A DNA stretch of 15,075 nt from Deltaproteobacteria bacterium (GTDB lineage Bacteria; Desulfobacterota; Desulfobaccia; Desulfobaccales; 0-14-0-80-60-11), in the NCBI GenBank assembly GCA_016874945.1, contig VGSO01000026.1, positions 1-15,075 of the forward strand. Direction: 5' to 3'. Of the stretch, positions 1 to 6,592 are shown one piece after another; position 1 is the stretch's first letter; each line of letters opens with the position of its first letter. The notes beneath the pieces are model-generated. The model worked only from the letters and a program-made list of their open reading frames with translations, was not told the DNA's origin and ran no database searches. The translations under genes were made by a program, and so were the position numbers.

Positions 1-697
1 AGGAATTGGCCGAGGCGGAGAAGGGGTCCAGCATCCACTGGCCGTGCTTGGAGAGTTCATCCTTATTGGGACCCCATTGGCCGCGCTCGCCCACCCAGCA
101 GTAAATCAGCTTGGGGTTGAGCTTGGAGAGTTGCCGGTAGCCGATCCCCAGGGAGTCCATGTAGCCCGGGGGCCAGGACTCAATGATGATGTCCACCACC
201 TGGGCCATCTTCTTGTACATGGCCCGGCCTTCCTCGGTCTCCAGGTTCAGGGTGACGGATTGGGCGTTGCGGAACTCGTGGAGGAAGTCCATGCCGCAAG
301 GGGTGCCGTCCACGTTGTCCTTCAGCATGTATTCTTCCCGGCCGAAGGGGGTGAGCTGCCGCAGGGGGTCGCCCGTGGGCGGCTCAATATGGACGCACTC
401 GGCGCCCTGCTCGGAGAGCAGGCTGGCGGCGAACATTCTGCTGATCTGCCAGATGCCGTTGCACAGCACCCGGAAGCCCTGGAGGGCCTCCGGTTTATCG
501 AAGACATAGTCCAGTCTCAGGTTGTCTTCCAGGAATTTGCCGAACTCCTGCGCCTTCCGCTTGGCATAGATATTTTCCATGACCCATTCGGGCGAAGGCG
601 CGGGAGTCACCGGCCAGGGCCTGACGTCCGGCCCCATGAGGGGCAGGGTGTCAGCCCGACTGTTGATTTCAATGTCTCGTTTTTCTTTTTTCGCCAT
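1..697 (-). CDS. Family III (CaiB/BaiF) CoA-transferase, 3'-truncated by the window edge
   Basis: Family III CoA-transferases move CoA between carboxylic acids in the cytoplasm through an aspartyl-CoA thioester intermediate. Only the first 232 residues lie in the window. The fold signature starts near residue 73 (LQGFRVLCNGIWQISRMF), followed by the nucleotide-binding-like ASLLSEQGAECVHIEPP and GDPLRQLTPF. Next come SVTLNLETEEGRAMYKKM, the VVDIIIESWPPGYMDSLGIG segment and LSKLNPKLIYCWVGERGQWGP, all typical of CaiB/BaiF/formyl-CoA transferase proteins. The catalytic Asp would lie beyond the edge. A roughly 70-residue N-terminal extension precedes the domain. The ATG at 697 has a GGGAGG Shine-Dalgarno sequence 8-9 nt upstream. 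The gene lies downstream of the sigma-54 regulator in the same orientation but 621 bp away, so it probably has its own promoter, which I could not locate. The substrate cannot be told from the sequence. Confidence 0.9.
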   Translation of the reverse strand, partial: MAKKEKRDIEINSRADTLPLMGPDVRPWPVTPAPSPEWVMENIYAKRKAQEFGKFLEDNLRLDYVFDKPEALQGFRVLCNGIWQISRMFAASLLSEQGAECVHIEPPTGDPLRQLTPFGREEYMLKDNVDGTPCGMDFLHEFRNAQSVTLNLETEEGRAMYKKMAQVVDIIIESWPPGYMDSLGIGYRQLSKLNPKLIYCWVGERGQWGPNKDELSKHGQWMLDPFSASANS

Positions 698-1318
698 CTT
701 GTAGCCTCCCATATTTGGCGTCAGAGGAGAAAGTTGGTGTGGAAGACGTGATTGATGCGATTACCACTTAACTTAGCCGAAATTCCTCCAGAAGCAGTGA
801 CTAGGATTCACGAGCCACGGCTTCCTGGGCGCCAGCAGTATGGACAAACCTCAACGCCCACCCCCGGCATCAATTATTGGTCAGGAGCAGACGCGCGCCA
901 GGTAAACCATTTTGCCAGCCAGTTACACCTCCTTTCCGGCCCAATTTTTGGGGATATGAATGATGCCAATACTATCCTCGGAGGTTTGGACACCAAGGCC
1001 CCACCTCTGATGACACTTTTATGAGATACAAAATCCCTGCCATTGGCGCAGGGCAGGGGAAAATATCCACCCAAATAAATTAATTTGTGGGAATTATCAG
1101 ATGGTTAGCCATAAAGAGATTTTACCCCCGTGCGTCGATGAGAAATTGCCAGGGCCTGCTTAAAGCCGGGATTGTATGAAATCAGACTGGAATAAAAGGG
1201 AAAGGTAGGAAAAATGGGGGGAATGACTAGTTCGGAATCGGACTCCCATGTTCTAGCCCAGGGCGGCGGCGACTACGGAGAGAGAAAAATAATCCCGGCC
1301 ATGGCGATCTATTTAAAA
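698..1318. other. Intergenic region without a convincing gene
   Basis: These 621 bp separate the CoA-transferase start from the regulator stop. Open frames at 752-1024 (plus) and 874-1074 (minus) have no recognisable domain and no ribosome binding site. One visible structure is a 6-bp hairpin at 1035-1053 (CCCTGC, 7-nt loop, GCAGGG). Another is an AT-rich imperfect palindrome at about 1070-1091 (CCCA...TGGG arms) that might be an operator. No clean -24/-12 or -35/-10 promoter was found on the minus strand. The length suggests a regulatory region or a decayed gene. Confidence 0.5.
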
Positions 1319-3193
1319 TTACTTGGTTTTCTCCAGGCCGTAGCGGTGGATCTTGCTGTACAGGGTGCTGCGGCTTACCTGAAGGCGCCGCGCCGCGTCA
1401 TGTTTGTTCCAGTTGGCTTCCGTCAAGACCCGGAGAATGAGGCGGCGCTCATTGTCCGCCAGGGAGGGGGACACCGAGGCGTCCGTAGCCTCCCGCAGGA
1501 ATCGGGGGAGATGGCGCCCGCGGATTACCTCGCCCTGGGTCAGAATCACCGCATGGCTCACGGCGTTTTCCAGTTGGCGCACATTGCCCGGCCACTCGTA
1601 ATCCATCAAGGCCTGCATGGCATTGGAGGAGAACTTGGCAACCCTTTTCCCCTCTTTAAGGCTGTATTTCTTCAGGAAGTGTTGCGCCAGCAGGGGAATA
1701 TCCTCTTTGCGCTCCCGGAGGAGCGGCAGGTGAACGGTGATGACGTTTAACCGGTAGTAAAGGTCGTCCCGGAAACGGCCCGCCTCCACTTCCCGAAAAA
1801 GGTTCTTGTTGGTGGCCGCCAGGACCCGGACATCGGCTTCGATGAGTTCTTCACCCCCTACCCGTTCGAAAATGTGGTCCTGAAGGAAGCGCAGCAGCAG
1901 GATCTGGGTGGCGGGGGAGATGTCGCCGATCTCATCCAGGAACAGGGTGCCGCCGTGGGCCCGGTCGATGCGGCCCTTTTTGCGGCGGATGGCCCCGGTG
2001 AACGCCCCTTTTTCATACCCGAAAAGTTCGCTTTCCAGGAGGGTGGGGGAATAGGCCGAACAGTTGGCCACTATGAAGGGACCCCGGCGGCGGTGGCTCT
2101 GCTGATGAATGGCCTGGGCCACCAGTTCCTTGCCGGTGCCGTTTTCCCCGGTGATAAGCACCGTGGCCTCAGAGCCGGAGACCAGGTCGATGAGTTCGTA
2201 CACCTCCTGCATCTTCTTGCTCTGGCCGATGATTCCCCCGTGGGAAGTCTTCTCCGCCACCTGTTGGCGCAGTTGCCGGATTTCAGCCTCATGGAGCACC
2301 AGGGCTCGCAGGTGGCCGGCAATCTGCGCCACCAGGGCCTGAAAAAAATGGAGGTCGGTCTGGGAAAATTCTCGAGAGTCCGGGGTCCCCAGGAAAAAAT
2401 AGCCGATGCCATGCTCCTGCCGGGTGATGGGGAGGCCGAACCAACTGGCATAACCCTGGGAGATAACCTGGAGAAAAGTCGGGGAATTACCCTCCGGGGA
2501 CGAAATGATAAGCTGGGGGTGGGGGATATGGTCCAGGTGCCGGACAAAATCGGCAATCAGGCCGGCTCGCTCCAGCTTCTTCAGGACCGCCCGCAGAGGC
2601 TCTTCCAACCAGAGGCTGAGGCCCTCCAGGGTGAGGAAATTGTGGCCCCCGACATCCAGGAGGAAACAGAGAAAGTCGGACCCGGGCATGATTTTCAAGG
2701 TGACCTCATGCAAGGAGTCCAGGAGGTCCTTGAGGTAATCCGTGGCTCCCACCTGCCGGGATACTTCAAAGAGCATCTCCATCTGGGCCTGGGTCTTTTG
2801 AAGCTCCTGGGTGCGGCGGGCCAGGTCCGCTTCCATGATGCGCCTATGGGTGACGTCCCGGCCATGCTCCAGGACCTGCAAGGTTTCCCCCTGGCCATCT
2901 TTCACCGGGTAGGAGTAAATCTCAAGATGGCGCTGGCCTCCGTCGGGCAAGGTGATAAGCTTGCCCCGCACCTGGGGCAGGCCGCTCTGGAAAACTTCTT
3001 CAATGTGACACTGGGGGCAGGGCTCGGAGCGCTGGTGGAAGACCTCATAGCAGCTGCGGCCCAGCAAATCATGGGGCTCGTACTGGTACAGGGAGAGCAG
3101 GGCCTGGTTTACCCGGAGAATCTGGTAGTCGCGGTTATAAACCACCAGAGGATCGCCAAAGCTTTCAAAAACCCTGGGAAAGATTTCGGGCAT
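1319..3193 (-). CDS. Sigma-54-dependent Fis-family transcriptional activator (PAS-GAF-AAA+-HTH)
   Basis: This 624-residue enhancer-binding protein couples ATP hydrolysis to open-complex formation by sigma-54 RNA polymerase. An N-terminal PAS domain (about 5-115) contains a CY(x9)PCPQC cluster (C48, C59, C62). A helical linker (116-145) leads to a GAF-like domain (about 145-300). The AAA+ domain (about 322-555) has Walker A GENGTGKE (349-356), the sigma-54 contact loop GAFTGA (396-401) and Walker B GTLFLDE (415-421). Sensor I is VLAATNKN, the arginine-finger segment is RFRDDLYYRLNV (473-484) and sensor II is WPGNVRQLEN (534-543). A Fis-type helix-turn-helix ends the protein (about 581-620). 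There is no response-regulator receiver domain, so signal input is presumably through PAS and GAF. The ATG at 3193 follows GGGGGAG. A likely target is the sigma-54 promoter at 9578-9593, which is inference only. Confidence 0.96.
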   Translation of the reverse strand: MPEIFPRVFESFGDPLVVYNRDYQILRVNQALLSLYQYEPHDLLGRSCYEVFHQRSEPCPQCHIEEVFQSGLPQVRGKLITLPDGGQRHLEIYSYPVKDGQGETLQVLEHGRDVTHRRIMEADLARRTQELQKTQAQMEMLFEVSRQVGATDYLKDLLDSLHEVTLKIMPGSDFLCFLLDVGGHNFLTLEGLSLWLEEPLRAVLKKLERAGLIADFVRHLDHIPHPQLIISSPEGNSPTFLQVISQGYASWFGLPITRQEHGIGYFFLGTPDSREFSQTDLHFFQALVAQIAGHLRALVLHEAEIRQLRQQVAEKTSHGGIIGQSKKMQEVYELIDLVSGSEATVLITGENGTGKELVAQAIHQQSHRRRGPFIVANCSAYSPTLLESELFGYEKGAFTGAIRRKKGRIDRAHGGTLFLDEIGDISPATQILLLRFLQDHIFERVGGEELIEADVRVLAATNKNLFREVEAGRFRDDLYYRLNVITVHLPLLRERKEDIPLLAQHFLKKYSLKEGKRVAKFSSNAMQALMDYEWPGNVRQLENAVSHAVILTQGEVIRGRHLPRFLREATDASVSPSLADNERRLILRVLTEANWNKHDAARRLQVSRSTLYSKIHRYGLEKTK

Positions 3194-3326
3194 TAATTCT
3201 CCCCCATGAAATATTAAGATGCATAATTTTGGATATTGATAAGGAGGGGCGCGCCTCGGCGCCTGTCCTCAATTAAAGGAAAGTTCGTGAAAAAAATAAT
3301 TTATGAAGGGTCGATAATTAGGACTA

Positions 3327-3355
3327 TGATTATTTAATATCCTAATGTTTGTCAA
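3327..3355 (-). promoter_or_regulatory. Candidate sigma-70 promoter for the sigma-54 activator gene
   Basis: On the minus strand a perfect TTGACA (3355-3350) is followed after 17 nt by TAATCA (3332-3327), a weak -10 match in an AT-rich stretch. The leader would be about 125 nt. It contains a GC-rich hairpin at about 3247-3264 (AGGCGC / GCGCCT arms with a 6-nt loop), whose role is unknown. Confidence 0.45.
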
Positions 3356-3444
3356 GAAAAATCCTCAATCACTTCCAGTCGAAAATTGGACAGCTTCAGC
3401 CGGCGCCCATGAAGTAGAATTTAGATTAAAAAAAAATGATGTAA

Positions 3445-4572
3445 CTATTTGCCCTGGGTGAAAAACCGCAGGTATTCCCCATAGCCTTCCTTTTCCAGGT
3501 CTTCCTTGGGAATAAACCTTAGGGCGGCGGAGTTCAGACAGTACCGCAGGCCGGTGGGGGGAGGTCCATCGTTAAAAACGTGGCCCAGGTGGGAGTCCCC
3601 GTGTTTACTCCGCACCTCGGTGCGCACCGTGAACAGGCGCCGGTCTTCACGCTCCACGATGCCGCCGGGCTCCAGGGGGCGGGTGAAACTGGGCCAGCCG
3701 GTGCCGGAATCGTATTTGTCCGTGGAGCTAAACAAAGGTTCGCCGGAGACAATATCCACGTAGATGCCTTCCCGTTTGTGGTCCCAGTATTCGTTGCGAA
3801 ACGACGGCTCGGTGCCCTCCTGCTGGGTCACCTGGTACTGCAGGGGAGTCAGCCTTTGGCGTAATTCGGCATCACCGGGCTTAACGTATTTCCTCGGATT
3901 CCCCTTAGGATTTCCCGAGTTTTTATTTTCCCCGCCCCAGACTTTATCCAGGAACTGGTCCCGCCCGGAATTATAACGGTAATATTTATAGCGGATGGCG
4001 TGGGTCTTGTAATAGTCCTGGTGATAGTCCTCGGCCCGGTAAAACCTGGTGGATTTAACGATTTCGGTGACGATGGGCTTACTGAACCGGCCGGACCGCG
4101 CCAGTTCCTGTTTGGACTCCTCCGCCAGACGCTTCTGCTCCTCGTCGTGATAAAAGATGAGGGTGCGGTATTGAGGGCCCCGGTCCCCGAACTGGCCTCC
4201 GGGGTCGGTGGGGTCCACGTGGCGCCAGAAGACCTGCAACAGTTCCTGGTACGATACTTTTTTCGGGTCAAAGACAACCTGGATCGCTTCCACGTGGCCG
4301 GTTTTCCCGCTGGAAACCTCTGCATAGGTGGGGTTTTCTTGGGCGCCGCCGGTGTAACCCGAGATTACCTCCACCACTCCGGGAACTTTTTCAAAGTCCG
4401 CTTCCACACACCAGAAACACCCGCCGGCAAAGGTGGCGGCGCTTAATTGCTTAATCTGTTCAGGCATATCCGGATTCCGTCCCTTCTCCGTAGGGGTCTT
4501 ATCTGCCGATGACAAACCCGCGGCTCCCGCCAGGAGGAGCAGCCCCAGGGCCAGGATGCTTAACAGGTTCAT
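3445..4572 (-). CDS. msrAB: Exported bifunctional peptide-methionine sulfoxide reductase MsrA-MsrB fusion
   Basis: The protein (375 aa) repairs oxidised methionine: MsrA acts on the S-sulfoxide and MsrB on the R-sulfoxide. A hydrophobic N-terminus (residues 3-20, probable cleavage after SSA at about 23) indicates Sec export, so it should act in the periplasm. The MsrA domain (about 44-205) starts with the catalytic GCFWC (51-55; nucleophile C52) and contains GYTGG, GHVEAIQVVFDP and EDYHQDYY. The MsrB domain (about 236-372) contains SGTGWPSF, HLGHVFNDGPPPTGLRYCLNS and nucleophile C345. The Zn-binding CxxC pairs of many MsrB proteins are absent, and Thr291 replaces the resolving Cys in SGCGWPSF. 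The whole protein has only three cysteines (52, 55, 345). The ATG at 4572 has GAGGGAG upstream. It stands alone, with 251 bp to the regulator. Confidence 0.95.
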   Translation of the reverse strand: MNLLSILALGLLLLAGAAGLSSADKTPTEKGRNPDMPEQIKQLSAATFAGGCFWCVEADFEKVPGVVEVISGYTGGAQENPTYAEVSSGKTGHVEAIQVVFDPKKVSYQELLQVFWRHVDPTDPGGQFGDRGPQYRTLIFYHDEEQKRLAEESKQELARSGRFSKPIVTEIVKSTRFYRAEDYHQDYYKTHAIRYKYYRYNSGRDQFLDKVWGGENKNSGNPKGNPRKYVKPGDAELRQRLTPLQYQVTQQEGTEPSFRNEYWDHKREGIYVDIVSGEPLFSSTDKYDSGTGWPSFTRPLEPGGIVEREDRRLFTVRTEVRSKHGDSHLGHVFNDGPPPTGLRYCLNSAALRFIPKEDLEKEGYGEYLRFFTQGK

Positions 4573-4713
4573 GGTTCTCCCTCAAAATTAACCCGATGCT
4601 CAATATAATTATTCCTAAATTGAGTAAAATCAAGGGGGTGGGGTTTACCTTCTTGTTGCCGGCCGGTGCTTCTGCAGCAACTGCGTCTCCTTACATGCCA
4701 TCCCCTGGCGGCC

Positions 4714-4765
4714 GGGCGGGGTTTGGCGGGCGCGCAAGCCCGCCTCACAATGGCAAAGCCCGCCC
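4714..4765. repeat. Nested palindrome (REP-like, three-way-junction capable)
   Basis: Outer arms GGGCGGGGTTTG (4714-4725) and CAAAGCCCGCCC (4754-4765) are complementary apart from one bulged base. They enclose an inner hairpin GGCGGGC / GCCCGCC (4725-4731 and 4738-4744) with a 6-nt loop. There is no T-run, so it is not a typical terminator. It resembles the dispersed GC-rich intergenic palindromes of many bacterial genomes. Confidence 0.6.
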
Positions 4766-4949
4766 TACACTTCGGCTGCCGGATTTTTATATTCTAGGTG
4801 GTAGTCTGCGGCGATTTGCGGTATGATGGAGGCAAACCTTAGGGAAAAACAGGCGTCTTCCCGGAAGAGCCGGGGTCTATCGGGGAAATGATGACTGGAT
4901 CCAAGTGCTACACATGAGCCAGGACAAGAACCGGCGGAACCCTTAGCGC

Positions 4950-4992
4950 GCCACAGGCTTTAACCTGCGCCGGCAAATACTGGAAAGCCCAT
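4950..4992. repeat. Decayed copy of the REP-like unit at 5012-5062
   Basis: It contains CAGGCTTTAACCTGCGCCGG, then TGGAAAGCC. This aligns with CAGGCTTCTGCCTGCGCCGG then TGGAAAGCC in the intact unit that follows, in the same orientation, but the second hairpin has lost its pairing. It lies just outside the left inverted repeat at 4993. Confidence 0.55.
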
Positions 4993-5011
4993 GAGCCTCT
5001 TGCAAAATTAT

Positions 5012-5062
5012 GTAGCCGCAGGCTTCTGCCTGCGCCGGCACAGGCTGGAAAGCCTGTGCTAC
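5012..5062. repeat. Double-hairpin REP-like unit
   Basis: Hairpin 1 is CGCAGGC-TTCT-GCCTGCG (5017-5034). Hairpin 2 is GCACAGGCT-GGAA-AGCCTGTGC (5038-5059). Flanking GTAG (5012-5015) and CTAC (5059-5062) can close both into a cloverleaf. An inverted copy of hairpin 2 lies at 14984-15007. Confidence 0.65.
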
Positions 5063-5150
5063 TGAATCCGAGTTTCTGGTTTTTTCGCGAAGATATTTCC
5101 TGTAACACCTTGATTTGATTAATGTAATTAGGTCATTTTTTAGTTTGGTT

Positions 5151-5177
5151 GCGGCCTTTAGGCCGCGATGTGCTACC
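5151..5177. repeat. GCGGCC hairpin repeat, inverted copy at the window end
   Basis: GCGGCC-TTTA-GGCCGC is followed by GATGTGCTACC. Positions 5155-5177 match the reverse complement of 15053-15075 at 22 of 23 bases. Confidence 0.6.
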
Positions 5178-5266
5178 GGATATTTCTTTAAGCAACATGG
5201 GAAAATCGCAGCCTCAAAATGAATTTTGCAAGAGCCTCCCATACTACCAAAATATCATAACTTTTC

Positions 5267-5306
5267 AGTAGTCACAGGGCGGCCTGGGGCCGCCGTAACT
5301 CGGCTG
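5267..5306 (+). repeat. 40-bp hairpin repeat, copy A
   Basis: The copy begins AGTAGTCACAGGGCGGCC and ends with GTAACTCGGCTG, with a GGCGGCC...GGCCGCC palindrome in the middle. It matches copy B (6441-6480) at 34 of 40 positions in the same orientation. Together the copies bracket the DUF2953-like/GerW gene pair. Confidence 0.65.
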
Positions 5307-5315
5307 AATCATCCC

Positions 5316-5858
5316 ATGCTGTATTTGTGCTTAGCCGGTATTTTTATAGGGTTGCTGCTCTTCTTGCCCCCCGTTTCCTTGGGATACGATTCCCGGGAAA
5401 ACCGGGTCAAGGTCAGGTGGCTGGGCCTGACTTTAACGCGAGAACTTAAGAAAAAGACGGAAAGGCCCAGGAAGAAGGTGTCGAAAGCGGAGCCCAAAGG
5501 CCCAGGGTGGGCTGTCATTCGACATATGGCGGGGGAGAGAAATCTGGCGGTGGAATTGATTAACAAGATTGGCCGTCTCGGCCGGGACCTTCTGGGAATC
5601 ATCTCCTTCAAGGGTTCCGAAGCCGGCTTTTCCCTTCCTGATCCCAAATGGAACGGGATGCTCTATGCCCTTCTGGCAAATATCCACCTGGAGGGGGTGG
5701 CCCTCTCGACCAACTTTAACCAACTGAATTTCGTCAAGGTTTGGGTAACTTTCTATCCCTTGCAGGTAACCGCCAAAGTCATGGGCTGGTTGGCGCATCT
5801 ACCTTTGAGGCGCATCATCAGACTGATTTGGGATATCAAAAAGGCGGCAAAGCAATAA
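5316..5858 (+). CDS. DUF2953-like (YtfI-type) membrane-anchored protein
   Basis: The protein is 180 aa from the ATG at 5316. It has an N-terminal hydrophobic segment (about 2-22), then a basic linker (about 42-62, many Lys/Arg) and a soluble domain. The C-terminal part (FSLPDPKWNGMLYALL, VWVTFYPLQVTAKVMGWLAH, LPLRRIIRLIWDIKK) resembles the DUF2953 family seen in Bacillus YtfI. The next gene encodes a GerW/YtfJ protein, which reproduces the ytfI-ytfJ pairing and supports the call. The open frame extends to 5226, but that part runs through repeat copy A and the right end of the inverted-repeat unit, so 5316 is the better start. No clear Shine-Dalgarno precedes it, so expression may be weak or the start may differ. 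Molecular function is unknown. Confidence 0.7.
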   Translation: MLYLCLAGIFIGLLLFLPPVSLGYDSRENRVKVRWLGLTLTRELKKKTERPRKKVSKAEPKGPGWAVIRHMAGERNLAVELINKIGRLGRDLLGIISFKGSEAGFSLPDPKWNGMLYALLANIHLEGVALSTNFNQLNFVKVWVTFYPLQVTAKVMGWLAHLPLRRIIRLIWDIKKAAKQ

Positions 5859-5908
5859 CACTACAACGTTAATTATCCGCCTGCTTCAGTACAACCCTTT
5901 GTATTTAT

Positions 5909-5964
5909 TGTCATTCTGAGCGCAGCGAAGAATCTAGACCCTTCGCCTACGGCTCAGGGTGACA
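5909..5964. repeat. Imperfect inverted repeat (TCATTCTGAGC...GCTCAGGGTGACA type)
   Basis: TGTCATTCTGAGC (5909-5921) pairs imperfectly with GCTCAGGGTGACA (5952-5964). The loop contains GCAGCGAAGAATCT. The sequence resembles a dispersed intergenic repeat found in many bacteria. It lies between the DUF2953-like and GerW genes and could act as a weak bidirectional transcription stop. Confidence 0.55.
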
Positions 5965-6070
5965 TAACTGATTGTCAGTAATATCCAATGGTTGTCCTAT
6001 CATGGGCGATATGGGAGGTATTATCTAACGTAGTAGTGATAAGATCATCCTTTTAAGGAGGACCAAGACC

Positions 6071-6442
6071 ATGGCAAGTTTGGCCGAAGAACTCATCAGC
6101 CGGCTGATTAGCGAATTAGGAACGTTGGCTAAGACCGAGACCGTGGTGGGCAAGGAGTTTCAAGCCGGAGAGTTTACCCTGATCCCCGTTTCCAAAGTTT
6201 CCCTGGGCATCGGCGCCGGAGGAGGGAAAGGGAGTGAAAGCAAGAAAACCGGTGAAGGCGGCGGGGGTGGAGGAGGCATCGCGGTGACCCCCATCGCTTT
6301 CATTGCCATCCGGGGTAGTGAGATTTCCTTCCATGAGATTAAAAAAGGCGGGACGATGGACGCGTTTTTTGACCAGCTTCCGGACATAGCGGAAAAAATC
6401 CTGACTAAGAAAGGAGAATCCGAAACCACCGAGCAGAGTTAG
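6071..6442 (+). CDS. GerW/YtfJ-family protein
   Basis: The protein is 123 aa and cytoplasmic, with no signal or membrane segment. The family core is visible: an N-terminal helix (3-20), then TVVGKEFQAGEFTLIPVSKV (24-43) and SLGIGAGGG (44-52). A Gly-rich loop with seven consecutive Gly (63-69) follows, then GIAVTPIAFIAIRG (69-82) and a C-terminal helix DAFFDQLPDIAEKIL. In Bacillus the homologue (YtfJ/GerW) affects spore germination, but family members also occur in non-sporulating bacteria, where the role is unknown. The ATG has an excellent AAGGAGG 8-9 nt upstream, much stronger than that of the preceding gene, and the 212-bp gap contains a repeat, so it may be transcribed separately. The stop codon lies inside repeat copy B. 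Confidence 0.9.
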   Translation: MASLAEELISRLISELGTLAKTETVVGKEFQAGEFTLIPVSKVSLGIGAGGGKGSESKKTGEGGGGGGGIAVTPIAFIAIRGSEISFHEIKKGGTMDAFFDQLPDIAEKILTKKGESETTEQS

Positions 6443-6480
6443 TAGTCCCCGGGCGGCCCGGGGCCGCGGTAATTCGGCGG
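6441..6480 (+). repeat. 40-bp hairpin repeat, copy B
   Basis: It begins AGTAGTCCCCGGGCGGCC and ends GTAATTCGGCGG, 34 of 40 identical to copy A. CCCCGGG-CGG-CCCGGGG forms a perfect 7-bp hairpin. There is no T-run, so it is not a classical terminator, but it overlaps the gerW-like stop codon. Confidence 0.65.
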
Positions 6481-6527
6481 GGATGGCGCGCCCGATAAAC
6501 TAAGCTGGGCAATCTCAAGCTGACAGC

Positions 6528-6558
6528 AAAAAAAGCGGCGCAGGCGTTTCCCTGCGCC
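6528..6558 (-). terminator. Rho-independent terminator of the DsrE-cytochrome operon
   Basis: On the minus strand GGCGCAGG (6558-6551) pairs with CCTGCGCC (6544-6537) around a 6-nt loop. After GC it is followed by seven T residues (6534-6528). It lies about 35 nt after the cytochrome stop codon. Confidence 0.9.
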
Positions 6559-6592
6559 ACTTTCTTGGCGTTCTTGGCGTCTTGGGGTGAGG

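Larger units (their letters stand above)
4993..5238. repeat. 246-bp unit bounded by 17-bp inverted repeats (MITE-like)
   Basis: The left end (4993-5009) reads GAGCCTCTTGCAAAATT. The right end (5222-5238) is its reverse complement with one mismatch (16 of 17). The 212-bp interior has no transposase. It carries a double-hairpin REP-like unit (5012-5062) and a GCGGCC-TTTA-GGCCGC hairpin (5151-5166). I see no clear target-site duplication. It could be a non-autonomous element or two dispersed repeats that happen to face each other. Confidence 0.5.
4573..5315. other. Repeat-rich intergenic region with no gene
   Basis: These 743 bp lie between the divergent msrAB and DUF2953-like genes. They hold a nested palindrome at 4714-4765, a decayed REP-like unit at about 4950-4992, a 246-bp inverted-repeat-bounded unit at 4993-5238, and copy A of a 40-bp hairpin repeat at 5267-5306. 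Open frames here only translate the repeats. An AT-rich stretch at about 4590-4630 probably holds the msrAB promoter, but no clean boxes stand out. Confidence 0.75.

Noticed and set aside
776..791. GG-N10-GC on the minus strand as a sigma-54 promoter for the CoA-transferase
   Set aside because: The elements TGGAG and CGGCT are too far from TGGCA and TTGCW.
752..1074. Overlapping open frames on both strands in the 698-1318 gap
   Set aside because: There is no ribosome binding site, domain or typical protein composition; I regard them as chance frames or unrecognisable remnants.
1874..3196. A 440-codon open frame on the plus strand opposite the sigma-54 activator
   Set aside because: It is the antisense shadow of a GC-rich gene whose minus-strand product has every expected AAA+ motif.
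4674..4690. Minus-strand TTGCT with GG 10 nt upstream, before msrAB
   Set aside because: The -12 box is good but the -24 box is AGGAG, not TGGCA; probably chance.
4943..5242. A 99-codon minus-strand frame in the repeat cluster
   Set aside because: Its peptide (AQAFQPVPAQAEACGY) is just the translation of REP-like repeats, a common misannotation.
5226..5315. N-terminal 30-codon extension of the DUF2953-like frame
   Set aside because: It translates through the end of the inverted-repeat unit and hairpin repeat copy A and lacks a ribosome binding site; the hydrophobic anchor starts at 5316.
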